Of a DNA stretch of 64,000 bases, positions 47,600 through 60,794 are shown piece after piece. Source of the DNA: Corynespora cassiicola (Eukaryota; Ascomycota; Dothideomycetes; Pleosporales; Corynesporascaceae); contig JAEUWY010000016.1 in assembly GCA_022059125.1 (NCBI GenBank), positions 620,001 to 684,000 on the forward strand, written 5' to 3'. Each line of letters opens with the position of its first letter. Position 1 is the stretch's first letter. The notes beneath the pieces are model-generated. The model did not search any database. It saw nothing but the letters and a program-made list of their open reading frames with translations, and was not told the origin of the DNA. The position numbers and the translations under genes are program-made.

Positions 47600-49188
47600 G
47601 GCAAAGGCAAGGGAAGCGAAATTAGACCAAAGAAAGGGAAGGCCAGCTTACATTTTGGGAAGTGAGGTATCTCAGAGGGGTTATATTGCAGTCTGGCGAG
47701 GCTATTGTTAGCATCCAGGTCCACCGGCCAAGGGCAGACACACGGCGTAGTCTCACATGGCGGTTGCGCAGATTGCGACGGGCGACTGGTACAGACGGGG
47801 AGTCTGAGAATAGCACGAGTGGTTCGACAGGCCGAGCTGTAGGCGCTCTGCTGCTTGTCGCGGTGGGGACGGGTAGGTTTGAGGCCTGGGGGACGGAGGG
47901 CATGCATTGGATCATGGCCGTCGTGCAGGCGCCAGGTGCGGGCGGCGGGCTGTGACGTCAATCCGAACTGGCCTGGGGCGGGAGCCATGCAGCGCTCGCC
48001 AACACCCAAGCCCGTCTTGCAGACGAGAGCAGCCAGCCACGGCGGCGTCGCGCTGGAGTGCAGCATACAGCATGCAGCATGCAGCATGCCATGGCTCCGC
48101 GAGGGAGCTCTCGGGGCGCTGCCGTCGGCTGCTGCCGCCCCAGTCGTCCGCCGCCTCTGTCGTCCGCCCTGAGAGTTCCAGGGCGTCATGTGCGTACGTG
48201 CCACAGCTACGCGCCAGGATGCGGCGAGTTGGGCGACGGGTGGAGCGCGCCCTGCTATTATTGACCTCCTGGTGGGCTGGCCCGATGGGTGAGGGTGACT
48301 CCGAGGTACAGCAGAGAGGCACTGCTCCGGGTGAGGGTCCTGGGGCAGCTACTTGCCGCCTGTCAACAAGACGCACGTCGTGCTGCTTACACAGAGGAGC
48401 GTGTCTGGACCGTGGCCTGCTTTCCTCCTCTCCATCCATGTCGTCCATAGTAGGCCCCCGGGACACGTCCCTCGCCGAGTTAACCTGACACCCACGGCTC
48501 TACTTTTCATCTATCGGCCAGGCTGGATAGGCCCGGCGCCGTCCCCGACGCTCCATCATGGCCGTGCATCTGCACGCGCACCCAGGCGTTGGGGAGTCGT
48601 TGCAGCTTGATCACGCATGCACCATCGGGGGCGTGAGCCCTGCAGGGGCAGCCGTTCGACTGTTGGGACAGAGATCGCCAGGACGGTGAAATATTTCCGC
48701 GTGCCTGCCTGGCCTGGCGACGTGTTTTCCGGGCTGCACCTGGGTACCTGGGGAGTGCGCGAGCCCGCTGGGTCCCTGGCCAGCTCGTCGCCCGAATGCG
48801 GCATGCGGCACTTGGAGGTTGGAGTTGCGCATTCACGTGCTGGCTGCTTCGGGCTAGCGCCTTGGCCTCCCGGGCGCCGATCGACGTCTCTGGCGGCTCC
48901 TCAAGGTTTCCCGCCCCCTGACATGTCGTCGTCGCCGCCGCCGCCGATTTTCTCTCCACTCGACCTTAGCAATCACACTGGCCCCATTCGCCTGTTTCTC
49001 CGAGTCTGCCCGGCCTGTCCCTTCTGCGCATCAGCATTGCCCCAAAGTCCTCGAAACATCGGCTCAATCACCGCCTCGCCCTGTTAGCCAAAGCATGCCA
49101 TCCATGTAGATACTGCAGCTGCCACACACGCTTGGCCCTCGGAGATTATTCCACCACCTCCCCGCCCACGCTGCTCCTCTTCCTCGTC

Positions 49189-49216
49189 CTGCTGCTGCTG
49201 CTGCTACTGCTGCTGC
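49189..49216. repeat. Microsatellite (CTG)n
   Basis: A run of CTG trinucleotides is interrupted once by CTA. No coding frame is supported across it. Confidence 0.8.
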
Positions 49217-50246
49217 CACCTGGAGGCAAACCTTCTGGGAGGGGACGCTGCGCAACATGGCACCCGGCTGGCCCACTCGCCTTGTCTTGGCCCCATGGCC
49301 TACAGTGGGACCACCCCATTACTAACGTCTGAGCATCTGGGCCAGCGCAGCCCGTAATCGATGGATTCCCATCCAAGAATTCCATCCCCAAGCACGCCTG
49401 TCCTCTTGCTTGCCAAGTCGGATGGCCGCGTCAGGCCTGACCTCATCACTGCCGCGTTCGATTCCGTCGTTCCTCCTATCACGTACCACTCGAATGATTA
49501 GAACACACCGCTCGTGATGGGGCCGTGCAAGCCATCCAGAACCTATATTCCCGCTGTCAAATTCCCGCACCAGCAAACCACCGAGTGATTCGGCAACTTG
49601 GCGTGGTCGCTCGGATGGGGTAATGCCGTCAACTAGATTCACTTACTCGAATTTCAGGCCGTCTCGACTGATTCTAGCGGACCGCCAATCCTCATGGTAG
49701 CAACCATTGCTATTTGTCAAATCCAACCGGCCGGAACCTGGTGCAACGGTCCGGCCATGTTTTAGCCCAAATTTGGAGGAGCTCTCTTCCCCAGACCGCT
49801 GCTAAACGTGCATAATAACGCTTTTCATGGCTTTGGCTTTGCTTCTGCGGCCACTGCCATCAAGCTTTGCCAAATTTTCACACGCCTCAATCCCATTCAA
49901 TGATACCGGGCAGACGACGCCCGATGCCTGTCAAAGCGTACGTTAGACGGCTCGCCTAGATGCAGTGCACCGTGCCACACTCACTGATCAGCTTACGCTT
50001 GCCGCATCGCTTCGCCACTATGTCAAAGAGGCCGTTTCCGGGACGCTAAAACTTATTCATTCACAGTGGGGTTAGTGAACTTGGCGCGTCGGTCCATGAC
50101 GATAGGGCGGCTGATCAAATCTCGAAGCTTTCATTTGACCTAAGGAATTGTGATGCAGGGCACAGGCATCTAATGCAGCGGGGGTGTTGACCATCATCGA
50201 CGCACTCTAATTGACTCCGTGCTGGGCTGTGCGGTAGCTTTCGACA

Positions 50247-50253
50247 TATAAAA
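50247..50253 (+). promoter_or_regulatory. TATA box of the catalase gene
   Basis: TATAAAA lies 55 bases upstream of the catalase ATG at 50308, a short but plausible core promoter spacing. Confidence 0.5.
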
Positions 50254-50307
50254 GATCGTAGCTCCCTCTCGGGCAAATTCCTTGTCACTCGTCCACCCCA
50301 CGCCAAA

Positions 50308-52807
50308 ATGGTTGCCTACGGTCTTCTTGCAGCTCTCGCTGCATGTGCTCACACTGCTCATGCCGCGTGCCCTTACATGGAAGCTGATACACGGGACCTT
50401 CCGGCTCAACACCCCCCAGTTCGACGAGATGGTGCCACCGCTATGCCTACTGATGAATTCATGGCGCAATACGAAATCGACGACAGCGATACCTATCTAA
50501 CCAGTGATGTCGGTGGCCCCATTTCGGACCAGGAAAGCTTGAGTGCGGGTGAACGGGGCCCTACGCTACTCGAGGACTTCATCTTCCGCCAGAAGATTAC
50601 ACACTTTGGTAATTATACCCTTCATCGAACTCAATTATGCTTGCCTAACCCGGACGCTTAGATCACGAACGTGTTCCCGAAAGGGCCGTCCACGCTCGTG
50701 GCGCTGGCGCCCACGGCGTCTTCACTTCCTACGGAGATTGGTCAAACATTACCGGAGCCTCTTTCCTGAAATCGTCTGAAAAGGAGACCCCAGTGTTCAT
50801 CCGCTTTTCAACGGTGGCGGGAAGTCGTGGCTCTGCTGACACTGTCCGTGATGTCCATGGATTTGCTGTCCGGTTTTACACGGACGAGGGCAACTTTGGT
50901 AAGTTCTTGTAGCACACAGCTCCAATTGGGTCTTAACACTCCTTTCCAGATATTGTCGGAAACAACATTCCTGTCTTCTTCATTCAAGATGCTATCAAGT
51001 TTCCTGACCTTATCCATGCGGTCAAGCCTAGACAGGATAGCGAGATTCCCCAAGCCGCTACTGCACACGACAGTGCGTGGGACTTTTTCAGCCAGCAGCC
51101 TAGCACCTTGCACACCTTGTTCTGGGCCATGAGTGGACATGGAACGGTCCGCTCCTACAGGCACATGGACGGCTGGGGCGTGCACACATTCCGTTTTGTC
51201 ACCGACGAGGGCAAGACTAAACTTGTCAAGTTCCGCTTTAGGACCTTGACTGGAAAGGCATCGCTGGTGTGGGAAGAGGCTCAGATTGCTGCCGGCAAGA
51301 ATGCCGACTACCATCGTCAAGATTTGTTCGACAGCATCGACAAAGGACAGTACCCCGAGTGGGTGGTAAGTTTTAGGAAATCCCCTATCGTGAAGAAAGT
51401 TCACTGATCATTCACTATGCAGTTCGAGGCCCAGATTTTCGAGGAGGAGGATCAGCTTCGTTGGGGCTTTGACGTTCTCGACCCTACCAAAATTGTCCCC
51501 GAGGACATTGTGCCCTTCACGCCACTTGGAAAGCTTACCCTTAACCGAAACCCTCGTAACTACTTCGCCGAGACTGAACAAGTTATGGTATGTTTTTGAT
51601 ACCAAATTTAGAATGATCCATTGCTGACCTGCATGCGCAGTACCAACCTGGTCACATTGTAAGGGGCATCGATTTTACCGACGACCCTCTGCTGCAAGGC
51701 CGCATCTTTTCTTACCTGGACACACAACTCAACCGTCACAACGGGCCAAACTTTGAGCAGCTTCCTATCAACCAGCCACGCGTTCCTTGGCACAACAACA
51801 ACCGTGATGGTGCTGGTGAGTCTCATACCTTGCTACCAAGAAGGCGCGACATCAGCTGACTGCATCTAGGCCAAATGTACATCCCGCTCAACACGGCGGC
51901 TTATTCTCCAAATACACTCAACAGCGGGTCCCCACGTCAGGCCAACCAGACCACTGGCCGTGGCTTCTTTACCGCCCCTAACCGCTCTACGGGTGGCAAT
52001 CTGCAGCGGACCGTGTCGTCCACTTTTGCTGACGCCTGGTCGCAGCCAAGACTTTTCTTTAACTCCCTACAAGCCGTGGAGCAGCAGTTTGTCGTGAACG
52101 CCATGCGCTTCGAAACCTCGCAGTTGAGGAGCAGTGTCGTCAAGAATAACGTGCTCATTCAGCTCAACCGCGTCAGCCATGACATTGCCACTCGCGTGGC
52201 TGCCGCCATAGGTATGACTGCTCCTGAGGCCGACCCTACATATTACCACGACAATACCACCATCGGTGTTTCCGTCACCGAGAGCCCTCTTTTGAAACTT
52301 GATGGTCTCAAGGTTGGCTACCTCACGTCCGCATCCGCGGATAGCTCTATTGCAAGCGCACTCAAGTCTGCCCTGGCCGAGTCCAACGTGGATCTCGTCG
52401 TCGTTGCCGAGAGATTGGGTGACGGTATCAACCAGACCTATTCCGCAACTGGTGCATTCCAATTCGACGCCATCGTCATTGGCGACGGCGCCGAGGCCCT
52501 TTTTGCCGCCCCTTCCAGCCTGGCCAACCTAAACGCCACGGCCGGCTCTCCATACGGCAACGCCACAGCCGCCTCATCATCGACTCTCTTCCCTGCAGGC
52601 CGACCCTTGGAGATTCTGCAGGAAGGGTATCGGTGGGGCAAGCCTGTCGCTGCGGTAGGCTCCGCGAGTGATGCATTTGCCAACGCTGGAATTGCGTCCG
52701 ACACCCCGGGTGTGTACTCCGGAAGTGATGCCGCCGAACTGGCTACCAGCCTACAGGAAGGATTGAAGACTTTCAAGTTCTTGGATCGATTCCCATTGGA
52801 TCAGTAA
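50308..52807 (+). CDS. Large-subunit secreted catalase
   Basis: Six exons: 50308-50608, 50662-50898, 50950-51365, 51423-51587, 51641-51815 and 51870-52807. The product is 743 residues, typical of fungal large-subunit catalases. It breaks down hydrogen peroxide, here outside the cell or in the wall. Residues 1-20 are a signal peptide ([19 protein letters not shown]). The heme pocket is intact: distal His in RGAGAHGVF near residue 117, Asn in GNNIPVFF near 183, and the proximal Tyr in RIFSYLDTQ near 396. The C-terminal 170 residues form the flavodoxin-like domain of the large clade ([37 protein letters not shown]). Several NxT/S sites fit secretion. Intron positions are fixed by the conserved sequence. 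Confidence 0.94.
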
Positions 52808-55800
52808 ATCATCCCTTACCTGATTCGTTCTTCAATTCTTTAAAATTAGGCAATATATGTATGTCCTGAGACAACTTCGAAATTACGATTCTATTAGTTT
52901 TCATGTCTCATCAAATCATGTCACATCGGAGAAAACTTCTTTGGAAGATTGACCTACTAATAGAAACTGCATTTGAGTCCAGATTTCTATTAAGTGAATT
53001 AGAACAGACACAAAGTTTACAGGACAACATGAAGCTGATACTCTTAACAATGCAGCCCTGTCGCGATCGTCATGATCATCCAAACTTACCATTGATATGA
53101 AACCACAGGTTGACCGGCTAACCCACACCTCCGCGAAATCTCCACCATCGGCCCTCTCCGGTTCTTTGAGGCAGCCCAAATGGCACATAATCACCACATC
53201 ATCCTGTCCAGGAAATAATCCTTCATTCCTTTCACCGCTTCACAAGCAGCCTTTTGCGCCTCAATATCGCTACTGCGGTGGTGAGGCTTTCAATCCAGTA
53301 GCGTACATAGTGGCAACGCTGCAGGAACACAATGGGATCAACCATTCTCAGCGCCTCATGCTGACATGCGGCACAGGCAATATCAAAAGCACAGCCATCA
53401 ATTCACGGATCCGCGTCGTCGGGTGCACACTCTTGAGCAATCTCACCCTGTGTTCCTTACACCCTCAGCTTTTTGCCACATTGGGGAAAATCTGAGTGCG
53501 CACGTCATGTAACCAATTTCCCATCCAATGCCCAGTTGCATTGTTTCCGGGACGCGGAATTCTAGATGTGCGGGGTCCATCAGCTGCCAGAGCGTCCCTG
53601 GAAGTGTTCATGCAAGTCGGTGCACGCTCTCGACCGTGCCGCGAAGTTCCGCCAATCTGCATACCCAGGGACCAGCGCGACGGATGCTTGGGAATCGGGT
53701 CAGCCGGAGGGTTGGGATCGCTAATCTAGGCGGAGAGATCGGGAGGTGGATTACTCGTGTAGTACGGAAAGTGTAACCGGGAATTGAAGGGTTGGTGTAC
53801 AGTGTTCGTTAAGCTTTGCTCATTTGCCTTTCCGAGGCCTGAGTGCATGTTCCTGATGCTGCAGGAGTTCAAACGATTTAGAAGCCCTGGGCATGGCTAT
53901 TTTGTGTTGAGTTACTCGGTGGTCACTTATTTAAGGTTTATCTGCAGCGGATAGAGTGCAAGTGGTGGCGCTGGCGCCCAGGAGCCACATCATGGCTGCC
54001 CCTGAATATTGAGTATATGCTGTAGCTGGTATCAAACTGAGCGCTTGAGAAATTGACGGAGCATATGAACTGCATAGCGTCCGGATAGGGTCCGACTGTA
54101 GACCCGAGCTGCAAAGAATAAAGGTCGGGGGGACCCCTGGTTCTAGTGATGAGTAGGGCTGGTTTCGCCGGAGTATTGTGCCAAGCTACATGGTCGCATT
54201 GTCAAATGGGGCATCATGCGGCCTGGCGCGGACTGATTGCTGTGGGTCAAAGCACTGCCTGGGATTGTGTGCCACAAAACGAATACGCTCTTTGCAGCAT
54301 CTACAATGGCGGGCTGGTCTGGGCAAAAAGGGATGCTGCATCAAAATAATTGGGCTCAAGAACAGAACACGTCACTTTTATATGAATCGTACAGTTTGAA
54401 ATCTAGTGAATGCCCTTGTCAAGCGACCAGTGGGTACTAGGATTATAATGCACCGAGATAACCTAAGTGACAACCTGAGCTTAAGAATTAAAATAACGCG
54501 TGAAACTTAGGAGATTACAGTAACTAATCTACTAGAATACAAAAAGGCTAATTAATAATTAGAAGAAAATGTAGTACCAAAGAGGCGTCGTAGATTGTAG
54601 TTCTGTGAGCAAGTGAATTATTAGTAGCAATAGTTACTGGTCATTACTTGATAGTTCCTATATGCTTTACTGACTAATCCAGATAAATGTGTCCATTCTG
54701 GCGAGGCAGTAGGCATATTGTGTTGAATTTGTGATGCGAATGCCCCAACCAAAAAAGAATCAATTCAGGTGTTAATTACAGTTTGGTTTGATAAACATTG
54801 TAACACGAGAAAAAAGCGAGCAATTCATAGGCATAAGAAGACTAAATAATTAGTAAAACAATCAAAGAGGCAGCTTCTATTATGACAATATACTTCCTTT
54901 GATTCTTGTTCTATTTAAGTAAGTACCTAGGTACGTTCCTAGGTTAGGCGTGAGAAAGGCTGTTGCAAGGCACTGCCGAAGGAACAAGGCCGAGCAGATA
55001 ATAAATCTTAACATGAAGTTAAAACTGATATTTATACCATAGACCGATTTTATTCACTTTGAATCTTGAGGAGATAATGGATTAATATTATCCCTATTGC
55101 AGACATGTCGATTGCATACCTAATAGTCAACGAGGTCCGTGCATCATACATGTCAATAGGGCACAATTCAATAACATTTGACGTGAATTCCTTCGTCATC
55201 GCAAGTAGTACGAATCGCAAGCTGGATATTCCATCGTAAATTGAGACATAGCGGATGTACCGGGACACAAAGGCGCAACCTGGTCACTCACCATGGGCTT
55301 ACGCAAGGCAAACTTCCAGCTTGTGAGCGACTGCCACTCTATCCCAAGTCGCGCAGCCTTCCATCACAGATATACTCAACCTTCAAGAGAAATTTCAGTT
55401 AAGATGACCAATTATGACTTAAAGGTGATGCGTACGCAGGACAGAGTTCTCCGCGCAGTTAGGTTGATCGGGCTCACGTCAACCCAGCTGCCGATGTCGT
55501 GATCGAAACCGACAAGCATGTTCGCGCGTAGTGACTGCAACGCTCCCACACCCATCGACTCCACAGCTTTAGTCTACGCCAATGGCAGCTTTCTTAGCTT
55601 CCTAAACCAAGCCTCCGGTTCTTGTTTCCGGGTCTTGGGCCGCCTTGTCCCCGGACTTGTTTTCGAAATAAGACCAGTGCGCCAGTCTTATGGCGTGCTA
55701 GAAAATTGTTCATAGTTTTTTTTTTCATTGGATTTTCATTATCTTGACAAATTTTGAATCCTAGAGTACAGGATTGCATGCTATGGTATCTCATATAAAT

Positions 55801-55941
55801 GCTTTGCATGCCAGCTCGTTCGGAGAACTCGCAGCCCGTTCTTACAGCAAGGGCAATCTTCTTGGTCAAACTCTTGTCATCTTACGACTTTCCGTTTTCA
55901 CCAGTATATAGCAGGCGATTTTTTGGTATTTGATCATAGCG
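52808..55941. other. Gene-free stretch between the catalase and the MFS transporter
   Basis: 3.1 kb with no convincing coding frame. Sequence from about 54,450 to 55,060 is noticeably AT-richer than its flanks and rich in TAATTA and TTAATAATTAG-like words. It may be a worn transposon remnant, but no repeat partner or motif was found within the window. Confidence 0.5.
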
Positions 55942-57713
55942 ATGGATTCATCGGAAAAGGAAATTGAAGCGGTCCGAGCCACGCCGGCTGCTTCTTCCGA
56001 GGTTTCTTCGCAGCTTGACGATACATACGATGCTTTCAAGAACAATGTGGGTATTGCCATTGACCCGAATGAAGCAAAAAAGACTGTCAGAAAAATCGAC
56101 ATACGTATCGTTCCCATCTTGTTCTTTATATATTTGTTGCAGTATCTTGACAAGAATGGTATCAATTATGCCAGTGCCTTTGGCTTAGAAGAAGGGACGA
56201 ACTTGGAGGGACAAGACTATTCGTGGCTAGGTGCGGAGATTCTGCCTTTGGAAGGTTTCATACTGACTATCAAGGATCTATATTTTATTTTGGTTATCTT
56301 GTTGGACAATGGCCTTCAGGCTATCTACTTCAGCGCCTCCCCATTGCCAAGTTTCTTGGGTGCGCAACTCTCGGTGAGCTTGGACTCCGAAGCTTTGAGG
56401 CGTCGACTAACAATATCAGGATGGGGAGTTGTGCTGATGACTACGCCGGCTTGCCACAATTTCGCCGGCATGGCAGCAAATCGGTTCCTTCTCGGCCTCC
56501 TCGAGTCGACGGTCAATCCGGGGTTCGTTTTGATCATGAGCATGTGGTATACGACCTCCGAGCAACCTTTGCGCCTCGAGGCATACTACTGCACAAATGG
56601 TATTGCTACCATGTTTGGCGGCCTTATCGGATACGCCGTCGGACACATTACTACTGGCCTGCCCCGATGGATGTATGTCTTCATCATTTTTGGCTCAGCT
56701 AGTACTTTGATGGGAATCATTACGTTGTTGATTTTGCCCGATCTGCCCACAACAGCCAAGTTTTTAACGGAGCGGGAGCGAGTTGTAGCAGTCGAACGCG
56801 TTGCCGGTAACCGCCAGGGCGTCAAGAACAAGCACTTCAAGAAATACCAGGCTCTGCAAGCGTTGTATGACCCAAAATCCTGGATTTTGTTTGTTATGGC
56901 TGTTGGGGCTCAAATCCCCAATTCGGCCTTGACTACTGTTAGTTTCATCTATCCTCCATCTAGTTATATTTCAATAAAACGTGTTAACTGACAAGCAACA
57001 GTTTAGTTCCAAGATTATCAAGTCTTTTGGTGTCGATACCCTTGGCACTCAATATCTACAGATCCCCGGCGGTGCTGTGCAGTTCATTTCACTCCTCGCA
57101 GGTGGTTTCATCTGCACGCATTGGCCGAACTCTCGATGTATTATGATGACCCTTGCAAATACTATTTGTATCATTGGTGCTGCTCTACTCGTCACTCTTC
57201 CCGACCACAACAAATGGGGCCGCCTCATCGCGCTATGGCTATGTTATTTCCAAGGACTAGGCTTCAGCATGTCCCTCACCATTGTTTCCTCCAATATTGC
57301 GGGTAAGTCTATTCTATCATAGGAATTATCCAGCTCTAACAAGTGGCAGGATATACGAAAAAGCAACTGACTGGTGCTGTGTTATTCACAGGCTACTGCG
57401 TGGGAAATATCATCGGTCCCCAAACCTTCAAGGATAGCGAGGCGCCTGGATACAAGAGTGCATATGTCGCGTACGTCTTCTCATTATTAATTTGAATTAC
57501 TAGCTAAGCGATCACAGCATGCTTATCGGTTACGCGGTCAAGCTCGTTGCTGTTTTGGTTTTGTTTACGTACATGTGGTCAGTTAACAAGAAGCGAGACC
57601 GAGAGTCAGCTAGCGGAATTCATTTGACAGACGAGGAAGAGAAGGCTGCTGTTGAAGCTGGTATGCATGACGTCACCGAAATCGACAACAAAGGTTTTAG
57701 ATACGTATTGTGA
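55942..57713 (+). CDS. MFS transporter, anion-cation symporter type (allantoate/vitamin permease-like)
   Basis: Six exons: 55942-56230, 56275-56373, 56420-56937, 57002-57302, 57350-57470 and 57518-57713. The product is 507 residues. The fold is a 12-helix major facilitator in the plasma membrane. The first helix IVPILFFIYLLQYLDKNGIN with YLDK is typical of the Dal5/Tna1 group, which moves organic anions such as allantoate, nicotinate or pantothenate. The second exon restores SIFYFGYLVGQWPSGYLLQR, and later segments include FLLGLLESTVNPGF and PGGAVQFISLLAGGF. The first two introns are only 44 and 46 bases and could be missed because reading through the first keeps a frame open; the spliced version gives the conserved protein. 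The substrate is not decidable. It stands alone in a sparse region. Confidence 0.88.
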
Positions 57714-58086
57714 GGTAGTGGCCTAGTTAGCTTACTTCTTGTTATTAGCAAAGACTAGTCTAAATAAATGAGCATCAGTTACATCGCCTCAATCTAGACA
57801 GTCTATTTTTGCATCGTTTGAGTAACGTGGCAAAACGATGTTGGGTTTCATCCCCGACTGAAAGCCAAAAATATCAGTCATGAATCTCCGAGATTGGCCT
57901 GAGTCGACCTAACAAGCTCTGGTTCACATCAGGCGACTCCAGATATGATTATCTACTCTCAGTCTGTGATAGAACCTCTTTAGAGTCTAATACATGGATT
58001 ATATCTCCGTATTCCTTCTGTCTTGGTGCTGGCTGGGCTGGACTGATACCCATTGCCAAAGCCTCAGAGTTATATCCTTAATCATG
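57714..58086. other. Intergenic stretch downstream of the MFS gene
   Basis: About 370 bases of 3' flanking sequence between the MFS gene and the degraded surface-protein gene on the other strand. Nothing is recognised. Confidence 0.4.
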
Positions 58087-58838
58087 CTATGCACTACTAT
58101 CTTCTACTCCAGAATTTACCCGTTGCCTTGTTTGTTTTCGCACCAAGTATATCCCAATGGCTATGCCAACTATGAGAGCCGAAGCGACACTCACACCTAT
58201 ACCTGCCTTGTTTGCAATTATCAACCCTGGTTCGCTGTTACTGTATCTGGAAATTTCTGTAGCTGGTAAATTAATAGATGGCGTGGGTAAAGATATAGGT
58301 GAAGATTCAGGTAGAGATCCGGTGGAAGATGTGGGTGAAGATGCAGGTAGTGAGCGGGGTGGCATTGTCGTGGGGTGAAAACCGAAGTGGTTTGCGCGGT
58401 AATAGTTGTTGAGAGACGAGACTTGTGGAAGCGATTGTTTTCCAATCCGAATTAGTGGTCGAAGGCAAGTTTAAACTGCTCCAAGGTCCCATCATAATAT
58501 GCTCAGAAAATGGGTTGTCCGTCGCAACATATCGCACTATATCCGTAGACGAGCTTCGTATTCGGCATTGGGAAGATATCTTCCAAATAAAATCGAGATA
58601 CCCTGGAAGATGAGAACCAGACACCTATCTTTTACAAGCAACGAAGGCACGAGCGATAATAGGTGATTGAAATTGCAGAGAGCTTACTTGTCTGGAGAGT
58701 GGGGGAGCAGACTGCTGTAACGCACTTGGCAGGATCATTGACAAAGTTGTATGCGAATGCTGTCTGGCTACAACCACAGTATATTTTGAATCCGCCACAG
58801 GCTTGCTAGAGGCTGGTTAACTTGAGAAGGCACTCTTC
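58087..58838 (-). pseudogene. Degraded CFEM-like surface protein with C-terminal membrane anchor
   Basis: One piece (58688-58838, bounded by a TACAG acceptor and a GTAAGC donor) encodes a Cys-rich segment. It has ECLL near its start, an in-frame TAG at 58806-58808, then ACGGFKIYCGCSQTAFAYNF and CVTAVC. The Cys spacing (C-x10-C-x6-CxC-x15-C-x4-C) is close to the fungal CFEM module, though the usual Asp is absent. A second piece (58087-58365) encodes a Ser/Pro-rich stretch, then a membrane helix (AGIGVSVASALIVGIAIGIY) and a basic cytosolic tail. The sequence joining them does not give one clean frame. The TAG could come from CAG by C-to-T change. Alternatively the TAG is part of an intron acceptor and the gene is intact with exons I could not place. 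No signal-peptide exon is certain. Confidence 0.45.
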
Positions 58839-60794
58839 CTGTATAGAGACAACAGTGTGGTCAGTAAATTAAGAAGGGGTTGACTTGGAACTTGAAATGG
58901 TAATCAATCAGATGAACTGGGAGCGGTTGAAGCTACATGGCTATCTATTTGAACCCTGGAGAGCATTAGATAGCCTTTGAATACAGCAAGTGTTCAATGA
59001 AAAAGTAGGAAACGTAGACCTTACAACGCAGCCTTCTTGTACGATGGCTTATTTGGAACTAGCATTGATAATTCTGCGCAGAGTTAATAGGGCGGTGCAA
59101 AGAATGAGCGCGACCAGTCAAACAAAGAGAATAAAGGGCTAGGCCACTAGCAGCATATTCCTCGCACTTCGCCAAGCTATGGTGACATCGCAACAAAGTG
59201 CCACTCGTATAGCTTGAAACATAGGCGAGTCTTGAAAATCAGTATCAGTACCTATTAAAAATATAACTGCACTTTAAAACCAAGTTGCTCCCCCTATAAC
59301 TAGATCCGACTCTATGGGTAGACTAGAAATACAGAGCTATTAAATAAAGTTTACACCTAAATCTAAATCTTAGTTCTTAGGAATAAAAAAGTGTTCAAGT
59401 TTAACAACTTTTTACTCCTAACTTTTCCAAGGCACTGGTTCCAAGATCAAGGAAATCTTCAACATTGTCCCTAGTATTTGCTTTTAATACATTCCACTGA
59501 GAGCCTGGCATGTTCCTCACAGCCATCTTTCACCGATATAATCAGCCTTATATTTGTCTTGTAACCATGCATACACAGCCACCTTCGGACCGTCCCGCCC
59601 CACAACGGCAGGCTTAGCTGACTATTAATAGAAAAGTACTGGGCTTGATCCTAGGCCTAAGAAAACGTGTAGGACTCTGTATTGTTACCCACATAATCTT
59701 TAACAAGATAGATTGGGAGCGAGGCTGTCAACTACAAGACTGCTTTCCAAAGTGCTGTAGCAAGGTCAATTAGCGCATAAGAACTTACAAATAAAACACC
59801 ACTTAATAGAAGGATAAACTATGGATTTTGTTTGGTTTTTAAAAGACTTTTCTGCGAATAGATTACTATTTCTTTGTATTAGGCGACTATTAAATAATAG
59901 ATTAGCGTAGACTCTTACCAAGAGAATTGTTAGCCGTGGTGGTTTATCTGGCTTCACAGTGAATAGAATAGACAGTTTATACAATGTAAATACCGATGCC
60001 ACCGATGAAGTGCAAATTAGGTTACTTGCAAGTTCACCTGGTCACCTCAGACAGCCCAAAGTGGCAAATTTCCTTGTCTAACTAGTGACAGATTGAAGGA
60101 AAACGCGACGAATACTTCAGGATCTCAATGTAGCCTAGCGTTAGCTTTTGACTGCCCGCCATGCGCGCATGTCTTTACATGAAACCTGGTCAATGTTTCC
60201 AGTCTGCGATTTATATGGAGATCGAGATCTGAAGGTAGAGTAACAAGCATCACCCTTTTTGAATTCCGCTTCTGGCGTTGTTCCAGTCTCCTGGAACTAT
60301 TCACATGCCCAACGCCCTATTGCAACGTCTCCTTTCGCTTTGCTTACCATAGCAAGGCAAACGATTTCCCCTCACGACGCATGACACGAAACACCCGTTT
60401 GCGACTATTGCTGCCCTACCCCTGGTATTCACCGCATCTCTCCAGACCCGAATGGTGAGCGCTACTCACGTTAATGACTTCTCTCGCAATTCTGGTCGCA
60501 ATAATCGCTTGTAATTTCCTCAGCTACTATGATTGTGTTACTCCAAGTGTACAGAGCGGTGTGTTATCATGAGATGGAGGTCCGAAGCTTCCGGTGTGCA
60601 GTTTCCGACTTTCCGGTCCGCCTCCACGTCAGAGCTTACAGCACACCTAAGAAGCGGCGATAATCCCGACCTGAGGTGTCGACTAACTGGGCCTCGCCGT
60701 TGAAAACGAGTAATGGCGACCCCAGAAGCGGACAGGGAGATCCGTGCGGCATGGACGCTTCGAGTAAAGTTAAACTCAACGTCAAGAAAATCTC
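58839..60794. other. Gene-free stretch
   Basis: About 2 kb of moderately AT-rich sequence. Missing 5' exons of the CFEM-like gene may lie at its left end (58.84-59.15 kb). Elsewhere I see no coding frame with family features, RNA gene or repeat. Confidence 0.4.

Larger units (their letters stand above)
47600..50307. other. Gene-free stretch between the eisosome gene and the catalase
   Basis: 2.7 kb, GC-rich to about 49.3 kb and then more balanced. Open frames here overlap on both strands and lack domains or consistent splicing, so I call none. A CTG run is at 49189-49216 and CAGCATG triplications are near 48060-48090. The last 300 bases are the catalase promoter. Confidence 0.5.

Noticed and set aside
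47476..49642. Long frames between the eisosome gene and the catalase
   Set aside because: They occur in competing frames on both strands, lack conserved motifs, and no set of introns makes a coherent protein.
50308..57713. Secondary-metabolite gene cluster around the catalase and transporter
   Set aside because: No backbone enzyme (polyketide synthase, peptide synthetase, terpene cyclase) or clustered tailoring enzymes are nearby; the two genes are 3 kb apart with nothing between them.
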